Source: an uncultured Chitinophagales bacterium
GTDB taxonomy: Bacteria > Bacteroidota > Bacteroidia > Chitinophagales > JAHDHT01
Assembly (NCBI GenBank): GCA_938023075.1
Contig: CALHDG010000106.1
Location: forward strand, 1-54,824
Direction of reading: 5' to 3'
Length of the DNA stretch: 54,824 bases
A model generated the notes under the pieces. It saw nothing but the letters and a program-made list of their open reading frames with translations, was not told the origin of the DNA and made no database searches. The position numbers and the translations under genes are program-made. How positions within the stretch are numbered: the stretch's first letter is position 1; each line of letters begins with the position of its first letter. Positions 34,220 to 44,255 of the stretch are shown here, piece by piece.

Positions 34220-36148
34220 ATGAAAACATGGTTCATTTTAATTTTTAATTTCGTTATAATAAGTGTTTGTTGGTCGTCTACCTGGCTGGGAGATTATTAT
34301 ATTAATTCTCTTGATGATGTGAAAGCTTTTCCAAAAACATGCAATTGCACTTCAATTGAGGGAGATTTGAAAATTACGTTTAACATTGCGGAAGATTTTA
34401 CCCATTTAGATAGCTTATATACTTTAAAAGAAGTAAGCGGTTCAGTTTTAATAATTGCGAATAGATATTTGCAAAATTTAGATGGCTTAGATAACTTAAT
34501 AAACATTGGTAAAGATTTAAAAATCACGCATAACAATGGGTTATCTAAAATTGATGGTTTCCATAATTTAGACAGTATTGGAAGAACGCTTTACATTGAC
34601 GACAATCGAAGCATTAACCAAGTTGCAGGCTTCGAAAAGTTACAAAACATTAATGGTAATTGCCTTATTGGGCTTAATAAAAATTTAAATCAGATAAATG
34701 CATTTAATCAATTGCGAAACATCAATGGTAATATAGAAATTTATGAAAATGAAAATTTAACGGATATCGTAGGTTTTGAAAATTTACAAACTATTGATGG
34801 TAGCTATATTGTGACTAATAATACAAATTTAGAAGAGGTAATTGGCTTTAAGGAGTTACATACCGTTAATGGAGATATTGAAATTTACAAAAATGTTGGT
34901 TTACAAAAAATTAGTGGTTTCCAAAAACTGGAAAACCTTAATGGATCGCTTAACTTTAATAGAAATTACGTTTTAACAAACATAATATGCTTTGATAAGC
35001 TGAATAGAATTGGTGGTAATTTAAGTATCTATTATTCACCTTCGTTAATTAACATAAGTGCCTTAAATAAGATAAGTATAATTGATGGCAACTTAGGTTT
35101 CAATACTTTTGAAACTAATGCGCATGTTTTTTTATTTAACCAGCTAAAAAAAATAAATAAAACATTGTCGATTCGATATGATAATAACTTAGAAGAACTA
35201 TCTGGTTTTGAGAATCTTGAAGTTATTAATACTTTGTTGGTTAAGAACAATGAAAATTTAGAAAGTATAAGTGGATTTGACCAAGTAGAATATGCTTACC
35301 GGATTATTATTGAACAAAATCAAAAATTAAAGACAATTCCTCCCTTTTCAAAACTAAAAAATTTAGGACAGTTGCACCTTAATAATAATTTTTCTTTATT
35401 AGAAATGTCTGATTTTAATCAATTGTTTAATGTTGATGAAATAATGGTAAGTAGCAACGTTAACATTAAACATACAATCGGCTTTGAAAACCTTCAAAAG
35501 GTTCGCCATAGTATTGAAATACACAGCAATAACAACTTGTTAACTATAAGTGGCTTTTCGAACTTAACTCATTTACCAAATTTGTTTATTGCTAATAGAA
35601 ATTTACGTCAATTAGAGGCTTTTACAAACCTTAAAGTAATTGAAAATTTAAGTTTAACCGATAATATTCAACTTAGAAGTATAGACAATTTTTCAAATAT
35701 AAGGTTGATTAGTGATTCACTACAATTGAGCAATAATTTGCAATTGAGTGCATGCTGTTTAGTCAATTGTTGGATAAATGAAGGAAGTATAGCACAGCAC
35801 AAAGTCAATTTAGATATGAATGGAGAAAATTGTTCTGCCGTAAGTGAACTCGACAATCAATGCAATACCAACAATTGTAATATAAGCAAAGAAGAGATTA
35901 CCGATTTAACTATACTAAGCAACCCATCCATTCAATCACTCAATTTTACTTTTATGGCTTTTAATGATGAATCAATCAATTATATCATTTATAATATGAA
36001 TGGTCAATTATTTAAACAAGGTGCAGTAAGCGTAAATATTGGCTTCAATTCGAAAACCATTGATTTACAAGAAGCGCAAAAAGGCTTTTACCTACTATTG
36101 ATTGATAATGAAGCAGCACAACAAATGGTTAAATTTGTGATGATGTAA
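34220..36148 (+). CDS. Receptor L-domain/leucine-rich repeat surface protein, T9SS
   Basis: A 642-residue exported protein with signal peptide MKTWFILIFNFVIISVCWSS. I place the start at ATG 34220 because the longer frame from 34094 translates the R3 repeat. About 18 repeats of roughly 24 residues follow the pattern GFxxLxxIxGxLxIxxNxxL, as in receptor L-domain proteins. The C-terminal 80 residues (LTILSNPSIQSLNFTF...YIIYNMNGQLF...GFYLLLIDNEAAQQMVKFVMM) are a T9SS sorting domain. A ligand-binding or adhesive role is likely; ligand unknown. It converges with the signal peptidase genes. Confidence 0.88.
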   Translation: MKTWFILIFNFVIISVCWSSTWLGDYYINSLDDVKAFPKTCNCTSIEGDLKITFNIAEDFTHLDSLYTLKEVSGSVLIIANRYLQNLDGLDNLINIGKDLKITHNNGLSKIDGFHNLDSIGRTLYIDDNRSINQVAGFEKLQNINGNCLIGLNKNLNQINAFNQLRNINGNIEIYENENLTDIVGFENLQTIDGSYIVTNNTNLEEVIGFKELHTVNGDIEIYKNVGLQKISGFQKLENLNGSLNFNRNYVLTNIICFDKLNRIGGNLSIYYSPSLINISALNKISIIDGNLGFNTFETNAHVFLFNQLKKINKTLSIRYDNNLEELSGFENLEVINTLLVKNNENLESISGFDQVEYAYRIIIEQNQKLKTIPPFSKLKNLGQLHLNNNFSLLEMSDFNQLFNVDEIMVSSNVNIKHTIGFENLQKVRHSIEIHSNNNLLTISGFSNLTHLPNLFIANRNLRQLEAFTNLKVIENLSLTDNIQLRSIDNFSNIRLISDSLQLSNNLQLSACCLVNCWINEGSIAQHKVNLDMNGENCSAVSELDNQCNTNNCNISKEEITDLTILSNPSIQSLNFTFMAFNDESINYIIYNMNGQLFKQGAVSVNIGFNSKTIDLQEAQKGFYLLLIDNEAAQQMVKFVMM

Positions 36149-36153
36149 CCAAA

Positions 36154-37113
36154 TCACATCGCAACACTTTCAAGGCTTTTAAAAAATCGTTTACTTCTAA
36201 TTTTACTAAATCCTTGCTTTAATTTATCTAACGACATTAAGATGAAAAACGGTTGACCAACAATATGATTTTCTGGTACAAAACCCCAGTATCTTGAATC
36301 TAACGAATTATGCCGGTTATCGCCCATCATAAAATAATAATCCATTGTAAAAGTGTAAGAAGTAATTGGTTTGCCGTCAATTATAATTTGTTGTCCGTTT
36401 TGTGTCAATTTCAAACTTTCATTTTTAGTAACAATATCTTTATATAAAGCAATATTAGCAGGATTTAAATCAATGGTTTCTCCCTTTTTAGGAATGGTAA
36501 TAGGTCCATAATTATCACGAGTAAATTTAAAGTTTACAGTATCAAAGGGGAAAATTCTATCATCTACCTTTTGTTCTAAGTCTGCCGAAGCTGTAATTTT
36601 CTCAACTACAGGTATCTGTTTAATTTTATCAGCGTTTTCTTTTGTTAATGTTAGCAAATAGGTGTCTTTTTCTATATTGACATTTTCATTAGGATTAGAT
36701 GATATACCAAATCTTTCTCTTAGTTTATTGATGCTTAACGGAGCATTATTTTTTGTTTTAACCAGATATCGCTCTTGATAATGTTGTGGATTTTCTACTG
36801 CATTTCCATTAATAAATACTTGTCCATTTTTAAGCTCAAATTCATTTCCAGCTTTTGCTACACACCTTTTAATATAATGTGTATTGCCATCAACAGGAAA
36901 TCTAAAAATGACGATATCATTTAAATTGATTTCAGCGCATAAGCCAACGCTTTTTAAAAAAGTGTTGTGGCACTGATTTGAATAAATATAATCACCAACT
37001 AATAAAGACTGTTCCATTGCCGGTGTTGGAATAGAATAAAACCGAAAAAAACAAACCCATATAAATAATACTGAAAATACAATTACAGCAAGTACGATAA
37101 GTATTTTTTTCAT
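36154..37113 (-). CDS. Signal peptidase I paralogue lacking the catalytic serine
   Basis: A 319-residue paralogue of the adjacent LepB, with one N-terminal membrane segment (residues 4-23) instead of several. The box B segment reads [15 protein letters not shown], with Ala32 (GCA) where the nucleophile Ser is expected. The general-base region YIKRCVA and the late [18 protein letters not shown] box are intact, and overall similarity to LepB is high through the C-terminus. It follows lepB by 17 bp, so it is co-transcribed. It is predicted proteolytically dead by the Ser/Lys mechanism; a scaffold, regulatory or chaperone-like role is speculative. Confidence 0.9.
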   Translation of the reverse strand: MKKILIVLAVIVFSVLFIWVCFFRFYSIPTPAMEQSLLVGDYIYSNQCHNTFLKSVGLCAEINLNDIVIFRFPVDGNTHYIKRCVAKAGNEFELKNGQVFINGNAVENPQHYQERYLVKTKNNAPLSINKLRERFGISSNPNENVNIEKDTYLLTLTKENADKIKQIPVVEKITASADLEQKVDDRIFPFDTVNFKFTRDNYGPITIPKKGETIDLNPANIALYKDIVTKNESLKLTQNGQQIIIDGKPITSYTFTMDYYFMMGDNRHNSLDSRYWGFVPENHIVGQPFFILMSLDKLKQGFSKIRSKRFFKSLESVAM

Positions 37114-37130
37114 TCAGTTTAATTTTGGTT

Positions 37131-38573
37131 TTACATCGCAATACTATTCGGGCTACGCAACAACCTACTCCATCTAATTTTACTAAATCCTTTTTTAAAT
37201 TTATCTAAGGACATCCAAATTAAAACGGGTTTACCCACCACATGATCTTCTGGTACAAAACCCCAAAATCTGGAATCTAATGAATTGTGCCGGTTATCGC
37301 CCATCATAAAATAATAATCCATTGCAAAAGTATATTCGGTTGCGGGCTTACCATCTATAAAAATTTGATCGTCTTTTTGTTCCAATTGATGCCCTTCATA
37401 TAAAGTAATTAAACGTTTATACAAGGCAATGTTTGATGCCTCCAATGTAACTGTTTCTCCTTTTTTAGGAATGGTAATTGGTCCGAAATTATCAGCTGAA
37501 AATTTGAAATGAGCGGTATCTGATGGAAAAGCTCTTAGATTTACACCTTGTTTTAAACTTGCCGAAGCAGTAACTTTTTCTACCACCGGTAACTTTTGCA
37601 TTTTTTCAACATTCTCGGGAGTTAAGGTAAGCGAATAAGTACCTGGTCCAAAAGGAATATTTTCATTTTCATTGGAAGATAATCCCATTTTTTCACGAAG
37701 TTTATTAATACTTAATGGACGACCATCCTTTGTCTGTACCATATATCTTTCTTCGTACTTCTCCGGATTTTTACCAATTGCTCCATTTATATAAATTTGC
37801 CCATCTTTTACTTCAATTTCATCACCTGCTATTGCTACACATCGCTTAATATAATTTTCTCTTTTGTCAACCGGTCTAAAATCTTCTATTGGATAATTAA
37901 ACACGACAATATCATTGCGTTTAATGTCTTGAAATCCCCATAACCGTTTGTAGGGCCATTTTAACCATTCAACATAAGATTTGGTATTAATAAGCGGAAT
38001 GGTATGATGCACCAGCGGGAAAGCCAAAGGCGTGTTTGGTACACGAGCTCCATAATTTACTTTGCTCACAAATAAATAATCACCCACTAATAAAGATTGC
38101 TCCATAGATGGAGTTGGTATAGTATAAGCCTCTATTAAAAACATACGAATAAAAGTAGCCGCAACAACCGCAAAAATGATGGCTTCTGTCCACTCGCGGG
38201 CAGTAGATTTACCTTCGCCTTTTTCAAACGCAATCTTCTTTTCTGGTGTCAAATATTGCGTTTCTTCCTGATGCGCCATTAGCGGTGTATATACCGGTGA
38301 TGCCAACAAGCCAAAAAAAGTTTGATACCATTTAAATTTACCAAAACTTTTTAGCAATTCAGCTTGCATTAAAATAATATATAAAATATTAACCAAGGGG
38401 ATAAACAACCAAATCATCCAGGTTTTTGGCTTACCCATCATTTCAATTCGCTCTTTCCAATTTAAAATAGGTACAAATGCCTTCCAGGCAGGTCTTCCGG
38501 CTTTTACAAACAAACGCGAAAGCCCATAATAAAAAAGTAGCAGACAAATAATAATAAATAAAAGAAAACCCAT
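37131..38573 (-). CDS. lepB: Signal peptidase I
   Basis: Cleaves signal peptides at the outer face of the inner membrane. It is 480 residues, large as in many Bacteroidota. The N-terminus has membrane segments (GFLLFIIICLLLFYYGL, WMIWLFIPLVNILYIILM, EAIIFAVVAATFIRMFLI). Catalytic Ser156 is in [20 protein letters not shown], the general-base Lys in ENYIKRCVAIAGDEIEV, and box E is [18 protein letters not shown] long insertion between boxes D and E is shared with the dead paralogue. It is the first gene of the pair, 15-20 nt downstream of a good -7 element. Confidence 0.95.
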   Translation of the reverse strand: MGFLLFIIICLLLFYYGLSRLFVKAGRPAWKAFVPILNWKERIEMMGKPKTWMIWLFIPLVNILYIILMQAELLKSFGKFKWYQTFFGLLASPVYTPLMAHQEETQYLTPEKKIAFEKGEGKSTAREWTEAIIFAVVAATFIRMFLIEAYTIPTPSMEQSLLVGDYLFVSKVNYGARVPNTPLAFPLVHHTIPLINTKSYVEWLKWPYKRLWGFQDIKRNDIVVFNYPIEDFRPVDKRENYIKRCVAIAGDEIEVKDGQIYINGAIGKNPEKYEERYMVQTKDGRPLSINKLREKMGLSSNENENIPFGPGTYSLTLTPENVEKMQKLPVVEKVTASASLKQGVNLRAFPSDTAHFKFSADNFGPITIPKKGETVTLEASNIALYKRLITLYEGHQLEQKDDQIFIDGKPATEYTFAMDYYFMMGDNRHNSLDSRFWGFVPEDHVVGKPVLIWMSLDKFKKGFSKIRWSRLLRSPNSIAM

Positions 38574-38595
38574 GAATTTTTATGTGAATTTTGTG

Positions 38596-38603
38596 CAAAT
38601 GTA
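38596..38603 (-). promoter_or_regulatory. -7 element (TACATTTG) of lepB
   Basis: Exact TAnnTTTG on the minus strand, 22 bp upstream of the lepB ATG. It implies a very short leader. Confidence 0.5.
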
Positions 38604-39036
38604 ACCATTGCTAATTAATAAATGAATAATATAAACCTTAATACGATTAAAACTTAAATTGTTTACTTACTGCTAGGTAATAAAACCAACAGGCTCAATA
38701 AAATTGATGTCTTCAAAAAAATATTTTTAAATGGAAGCTTTCATATTTTTTTCAGAATACCTTACATTTGGTCAGTAAAGTTCATACCAATTATTTTATT
38801 TTCAGAAAGCTGTTTACAATCACTTTTAAATATTCGTTTACAACACTTAGTACGTTTATAAAAAAGTTAAATTGCACGCATTAAATTAGATTAAATTAAT
38901 TTATGATCAATCATTAAATTTTGATAAAACTTAGAATTAGAATTGATTTTTTCAACAATATTTATTTTTTCAAACGAAAAATAAAGTTTTGATAATCAGG
39001 TTAATAACCATTTTTAAAACAAGAAATTTTCACTTT

Positions 39037-39052
39037 TGTACATTAATGTACA
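39037..39052. promoter_or_regulatory. Perfect 16-bp palindrome upstream of the M43 protease
   Basis: TGTACATTAATGTACA is fully symmetric and lies 64 bp upstream of the protease ATG, about 30 bp before a plausible TACATTTA -7 element. This is typical placement for a dimeric repressor or activator site. The rest of 38604-39036 is AT-rich with no recognised feature. Confidence 0.45.
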
Positions 39053-39115
39053 TTTTCCATTATGTATACCTCAAAATAATCTTTACATTTATAAAAATTT
39101 TTAAATAAAATTATA

Positions 39116-42100
39116 ATGAAAAATCGATTAGTCCAGTTGTTACTAAAAAACCTGCTTATAGCTATGTTGATTTGTTTTAGTTGTTTGGTGTTCGCTCAAA
39201 CTTCGCGGAAAACTCAGAAAACTAAATCCAACACTATTCAACAAAAATCAAACAACTCTTCAAAAAGTAATTTATCAAAAGCAGAAAAGTATGCATTGGA
39301 TGGTCAAAAGGACAAGGCAGATCTTTTAAATAAAAAGAAGAAAAGTGCTGCTGGAACTTCTGGTTCAAAAAATTCTAATGGAACTTCTGGTACAAAAAGT
39401 TCTAACGGAAATTCATCTCAATCTGCAAAAAAAGCGGATAGATGTCAAACTGATCAATATTATCAGCAGAGGCTTCAGGATCCAAGATATCTTGAACATT
39501 TAAAATTTATTCAAGATAAAGTTGATGAAAGTTTAAGCAGAGGCTATATACCCTGCGATGCAGCCAATACAGTTGTTGTTCCTATAGCTGTCCATTTTGA
39601 TGCCTCTTATGATTGTAGTAATGTACAGTGCCTGATGGATGCGACTGAAGCGCAGATAAATTCATTAAATGATGATTTTGCCTCATTAAATGCCGATTTG
39701 CAATTGTACAATGATATTATAACTAATTGTGGTGGAACAAATGTCGCTTCAGATGGTGTTTGTGTTTCATTTTGTTTAGCCAATCAAAATCACCCTGCCG
39801 GTTCTGGTTTAACTGATGGCCAGCCAGCGATAACAATTGGGCAATATAATGGTGGTTTTGGTGCTGGTGGTACTGGTGCTCCCGAATGGCAAGGCTACTT
39901 AAATATGTTTGTAATTGATGGTTTAGGTTTTGGTGTTGCTGATGGAATTGGTGGAGCACTTAATGGTGACGGTGTTACGCAAGATGGCTCCTTTTTTGGT
40001 GGTCCTGGTTTTACCCCTTGTAGTTCTGGTGGTTTGTTAAACGATGATGCTGCTTGGAATCTTGGTAGAACAATGACACACGAAGTTGGTCACTATTTAG
40101 GTTTGTGGCACGTTTTTCAAGATGGATGTGGCGATGAACCAAACACTCCTTATGATGTAAATGATACGCCTGCACAGGTAAACCCAAGTGGTGGTGTAGT
40201 AGCATCAAGCAACTGTGCATCATTAGCAACAGGTTGTACAGCAGGAGAATTTGTTCAAAAAAATTATATGGATTACTTTGATGACCTAAGTTTGGTTATG
40301 TTCTCCAATGAGCAAGCTATTGCTATGAATACCTTTTCTAATGTTATGACTTGGGCTAACGATGCCGTTGATTTAGGATGCAGTGATTATACAGAAACTT
40401 CCATTGCTTCTTGCGTAGTAAATGCCGCTTTTTCTCCGCCAGATGGGTCAGACTTAATTCTTTGTGCTGATGATGGTAGCCCTTTATTTATAACAGATGG
40501 CTCTTCATTGGCTGTAAGTTGGAATTGGACTTTTACCGTTACCAGCGGTGATTTGGTTTTAAGTACTGCAAGTTCAACTATGCAAAACCCTTCTCCAATG
40601 ATTACCGGCGGTACTTCAGGTACAGTAGAAGTAACTCAAGAAGCATGCGATAATGATGGTATTTGCGATTCTGTAACACATACCTACACTATTACCATTG
40701 CAAGTGGCGATGCTTGTCCTAATGAATGCGATTACACATTAGAATTAACCGATACTTTTGGCGATGGATGGAATGGCGCAACCTTAGATATTCAAGGAAA
40801 CGGCTTTTCAATTTTAGGTAGTCCTTTTGGAACAAATTTTACTGCTGGAAGTTCAGAAATTATTACCATTACTTTAACTGATTCTGAGTTAATCACCTTC
40901 AATCAAACTAATGGTGGTTTTCCAGGTGAAGAAGGTTTTATATTAACCGATCCTTTTGGTAATGTAATTTTTGATACCTCTGCGGGTAATGTTGGTTCTG
41001 GTGAAGTATTTTCTTTTACTGCTTATTGCGATCCTCCGGTTTGTGATGATGGTATTCAAAATGGTTCTGAAGGTGGTGTCGATTGTGGCGGTACTTCTGC
41101 TTGCCCTGATTGTTGTAGCAATGGCGTTCAAGATGATGAAGAAACCGGAGTTGATTGTGGTGGCGCAACTTGTGCTCCATGTCCAGCTTGTCCAGATGGA
41201 TTTGATGAGATTGTTAACGAAACTTTTGACAGTTGTACAATACCTGCCGGTTGGTCAGTTACTTCTACCGAAGGTGGTGAAGCAGATATTACTTTCACTG
41301 GCGGTCCATTAGATGTACCGGGTGGTCTAGATCCATCTCCTGATTTTTCCGGTTGTATTGCCATAATTAGTGATGATGCTAACGATGCGATTGGTATTGG
41401 TTGTGTTGTAACAGATATAATTAATATTGGTGCTTTTATCAATACCACGTTAACATTTGATTGGCAAAACAACGATTTTGCCGGTACCGGTGATTTTGTA
41501 GTAGAAGTTTATGACGGGGCAAATTGGGTTCAGGTGTTTATTGAAGAGGAAGATAATTTTGGTACCAATACAACTGTTGATTTAAGTAGTTTCACAAATG
41601 CAGACTTCCAAATAAGATTTTGTTACAACGATGAAGGAGGATTCGCTTGGGGAGCAGGTTTTGATAATGTTTCGGTATGTGGTGTGCCTAACAATATGTG
41701 CCCAACTACAGTTAGTGCAAATGATGTAAGCGGCGATTATTGTGATGGTTCAACTTTAAATCTTGTAGCAGATAATAATCCTAATTTAGTATATGCTTGG
41801 TCTAGCTCATCAGCAAGTGTAGTAATTGCCGACCCAACCGCTGCAAGTACAACAGCAAGTATTTCAACTACACAAATGTGCTTAGCAGAAACGGTTGATA
41901 TCAGTGCCGTTATTACTTGCCCAATGGATAATGTTACTTTATTTGATGGCGTAGTAAGTACCGTTAATGTATTTCCTAACCCTCCTGCAAATGCAGATGA
42001 TTTAGCTAATTATGTTGATTGTGCAACAGCATCACCTATTTCAGGTTGTCAAGATGTAATAACACTAACTCAAGAACCGGATGGTATGACCTATACCGTT

Positions 42101-42814
42101 ACATTTGCTCACGCGAATGGACCAGATTGTTGTCCTGACGTTAGTGGTTCAACTACAGACATTATATTAGATGGAGATTTTGAAAGTGGTGGTCCGGGTA
42201 ATGGATGGACAGAGTTTTCTGACTTACCCTATCCTGTAATTGACCCAACTTTTCCATTAAATGGAACGTTTGGTATTTGGTTAGGTGGTTTGGCACAAGG
42301 CACTACCTATGTACAACAAAATATTACCATACCTTCAACTTCTGTTTCTGCCGAATTGTTCTTCAACATAGCAGCCGGTCAGTGTGATTGTGCAGGTGGC
42401 GATGATATGCAAGTTCTAATAGATGGTGCAGTTGTTTGGAGTTTATGTAATCCTCTTGCTGGGCAAGTTGATGATCAAACTACTATTTGCGGAACAACAG
42501 ATCCTTCAACAGGCATATTTGTTGCTGTGGGACCTGTAGATGTTTCAGCTTATGCGGATGGTAGTTCTTATGTATTAGAAATTAATTCTTTTGAAGCTGC
42601 AGATGATGGAACAAATACTTCTATTTTTGTTGATGATGTTCAATTATTAGCCGAAGAGCCACCGGGCGAAGATTTATGTTCAACAACCATTACTTGTAAT
42701 CAAAACATACCTACCTTATCTCAATGGGGCTTAATTGTTTTAGCTTTATTATTGATGACTTTTGGTAGTTTAAGACTTGGATTCAGAACAGTTGCCTTCG
42801 AAAAGAAAAAGTAA
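39116..42814 (+). CDS. Secreted M43-type metalloprotease with IPTL-type C-terminal signal
   Basis: A 1232-residue exported protein. It has a signal peptide (MKNRLVQLLL...CLVFAQ), then a Ser/Lys/Asn-rich linker to about residue 105. A pappalysin-like catalytic domain follows, with zinc motif HEVGHYLGLWH (322-332) and Met-turn KNYMDYFDD. Next are PKD-like beta modules, a DTFGDGWNGATL segment and two Cys-rich repeats (NGxExGVDCGG, about 645-690). MAM/lectin-like modules follow. The end is IPTLSQWG, a hydrophobic helix (LIVLALLLMTFGSL) and a basic tail FEKKK, which fits the IPTL-CTERM signal associated with exosortase XrtH, not a T9SS domain. No exosortase is in the window. Confidence 0.88.
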   Translation: MKNRLVQLLLKNLLIAMLICFSCLVFAQTSRKTQKTKSNTIQQKSNNSSKSNLSKAEKYALDGQKDKADLLNKKKKSAAGTSGSKNSNGTSGTKSSNGNSSQSAKKADRCQTDQYYQQRLQDPRYLEHLKFIQDKVDESLSRGYIPCDAANTVVVPIAVHFDASYDCSNVQCLMDATEAQINSLNDDFASLNADLQLYNDIITNCGGTNVASDGVCVSFCLANQNHPAGSGLTDGQPAITIGQYNGGFGAGGTGAPEWQGYLNMFVIDGLGFGVADGIGGALNGDGVTQDGSFFGGPGFTPCSSGGLLNDDAAWNLGRTMTHEVGHYLGLWHVFQDGCGDEPNTPYDVNDTPAQVNPSGGVVASSNCASLATGCTAGEFVQKNYMDYFDDLSLVMFSNEQAIAMNTFSNVMTWANDAVDLGCSDYTETSIASCVVNAAFSPPDGSDLILCADDGSPLFITDGSSLAVSWNWTFTVTSGDLVLSTASSTMQNPSPMITGGTSGTVEVTQEACDNDGICDSVTHTYTITIASGDACPNECDYTLELTDTFGDGWNGATLDIQGNGFSILGSPFGTNFTAGSSEIITITLTDSELITFNQTNGGFPGEEGFILTDPFGNVIFDTSAGNVGSGEVFSFTAYCDPPVCDDGIQNGSEGGVDCGGTSACPDCCSNGVQDDEETGVDCGGATCAPCPACPDGFDEIVNETFDSCTIPAGWSVTSTEGGEADITFTGGPLDVPGGLDPSPDFSGCIAIISDDANDAIGIGCVVTDIINIGAFINTTLTFDWQNNDFAGTGDFVVEVYDGANWVQVFIEEEDNFGTNTTVDLSSFTNADFQIRFCYNDEGGFAWGAGFDNVSVCGVPNNMCPTTVSANDVSGDYCDGSTLNLVADNNPNLVYAWSSSSASVVIADPTAASTTASISTTQMCLAETVDISAVITCPMDNVTLFDGVVSTVNVFPNPPANADDLANYVDCATASPISGCQDVITLTQEPDGMTYTVTFAHANGPDCCPDVSGSTTDIILDGDFESGGPGNGWTEFSDLPYPVIDPTFPLNGTFGIWLGGLAQGTTYVQQNITIPSTSVSAELFFNIAAGQCDCAGGDDMQVLIDGAVVWSLCNPLAGQVDDQTTICGTTDPSTGIFVAVGPVDVSAYADGSSYVLEINSFEAADDGTNTSIFVDDVQLLAEEPPGEDLCSTTITCNQNIPTLSQWGLIVLALLLMTFGSLRLGFRTVAFEKKK

Positions 42815-42842
42815 ATATTATTTTTATTGAATAAAAAAGTGA

Positions 42843-42877
42843 AAAAAGCCGCATACTTTAATAGTGTGCGGCTTTTT
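42843..42877. terminator. Strong bidirectional intrinsic terminator
   Basis: Stem AAAAAGCCGCATAC / GTGTGCGGCTTTTT with a 7-nt loop and T-runs on both strands, 28 bp after the M43 protease stop. The following stretch to 43251 has no gene or clear element. Confidence 0.9.
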
Positions 42878-43251
42878 AATTGTTCCAATGAAATAGTTAT
42901 TCAGGCTCAATTTCAATTAATATAATTACATTGTTTTTCATAGAAATACCTTTTGTTTGGTTCATAAATTAATATGTTTTTAATACCTACTCGCTTTGTT
43001 TGTCTCTCGACAGGATTTTTGGTTTCCTCCTATTATTTGTTATTTAATTGTTATAAATAATAATCCAAAAGTAGATGGATTCATTTTAAAATAAAAGGAC
43101 AAAAAACAGCAGTTTTCTTAAAAAAAGATACAATTTTAACAACAAATTAAGAGGCACATTATTGATAATCAAGGAAATAACTGCAGTTAAAAATCATTTT
43201 TTTCTTGTATTTTTTAAGAATTCCAATACGAAATTAATTTCAACTTATTGG

Positions 43252-43416
43252 CTAAAGAATGATGAAAAAATAAATGTTCAAATTTTAACAAAGAGATTTT
43301 TTGATATACAAGTTAAAAAACGCAGGCTTAGTGGTGCTAAGACGAGTATTTTTAATGAAGTAGATCGGAAAATTTCAAAGGTAAAAATGAACAGTTATTT
43401 TTGAATTGTTCCTAAG
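43252..43416 (+). mobile_element. R3 inverted-repeat element, copy 2
   Basis: 165 bp running from CTAAAGAATGATGAAAAAAT to TTTTTGAATTGTTCCTAAG. The internal hairpin is CTTAG-TGGTG-CTAAG. It is inverted relative to 34033-34198, and its right 61 bp also form the right part of the chimera at 30346-30406. It lies 87 bp upstream of ccmB. Confidence 0.75.
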
Positions 43417-43502
43417 CTGCTCAATTTAAATAATTGTATAACCCATCAATTAGATCATTAAAAGAACCCGATCTTTTATACCTTTACATTTTTGGCAAAA
43501 GC

Positions 43503-44156
43503 ATGTTTAAGCAACTTAGTAGACTCATCATTAAAGAATTTCAATTGGAGTGGCGACAAAAGTATGCCCTCGGTGGAATTGTATTATATGTAGCGGCTTC
43601 TATGATGTTGGTTTTTTTATCAACCTATAGCTTACAACCCATTATGTGGATTACCTTTTTTTGGTTAATGATGTTGTTTGCAGCTATTAATGCCTTAGCA
43701 AAAAGTTTTATGCAAGATAGTGGTGAAAGACAATTGTACTTCTATCAATTGGTTAATCCATACATGTTGTTACTAAGTAAAATTATTTATAATTTTTTAC
43801 TGCTATTACTAATGTCAGTAATTGGTTTGTTGGCATTTATTATTTTATTTAACAACCCTATTGTTGAATATACTATTTTTGTTACAGTGTTTTTTCTGGG
43901 CGTACTCAGTTTTAGTATTTTGTTTACGGTTATGTCATCTATTGCCACACAAAGTGGGGGTAGTTCAGTTATAATGCCCATTATCAGTTTTCCGGTAATT
44001 GTGCCTGTTTTTGTATTGTTGTTAAAATTATCAAAATATGCAGTAACTTCAACTGGTACTTTAAATTATGCGCAAGATGTTCTTTCGGTGTTAGCAATTA
44101 ATGTCGCTATTTTATCAGTGGCATTCTTGTTATTTCCCTATATTTGGCGCAATTAA
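43503..44156 (+). CDS. ccmB: Heme exporter membrane subunit CcmB
   Basis: The membrane component of the cytochrome c maturation (system I) ABC module. 217 residues with six hydrophobic segments; family signatures include EFQLEWRQKYALGGIVLYVA and the QPIMWITFFWLMMLFAAINALAKSF region. I chose ATG 43503 (MFKQLSRLIIKEF), since the longer frame from 43434 has no similarity. First of ccmB-ccmC-ccmD. The ATPase CcmA is not in the window. Confidence 0.92.
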   Translation: MFKQLSRLIIKEFQLEWRQKYALGGIVLYVAASMMLVFLSTYSLQPIMWITFFWLMMLFAAINALAKSFMQDSGERQLYFYQLVNPYMLLLSKIIYNFLLLLLMSVIGLLAFIILFNNPIVEYTIFVTVFFLGVLSFSILFTVMSSIATQSGGSSVIMPIISFPVIVPVFVLLLKLSKYAVTSTGTLNYAQDVLSVLAINVAILSVAFLLFPYIWRN

Positions 44157-44255
44157 TCAATAGTAGTAAATTGCGTGATTATTTTATAATTTAATTATGA
44201 TGTAGTTGATGTTTATTAAAATACGTGATTAATCATTCAAGATTATTAACAATAT

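Noticed and set aside
36154-37113. Signal peptidase paralogue as a pseudogene
   Set aside because: The frame is intact over 319 codons with all late boxes kept. Only the nucleophile is changed, which fits a functional non-catalytic protein better than decay.
39723-40229. Long minus-strand open frames rich in His, Gln and Leu opposite the M43 protease
   Set aside because: They mirror the Gly/Asp/Asn-rich coding strand, have no start context or family motif, and lie fully inside a convincing gene.
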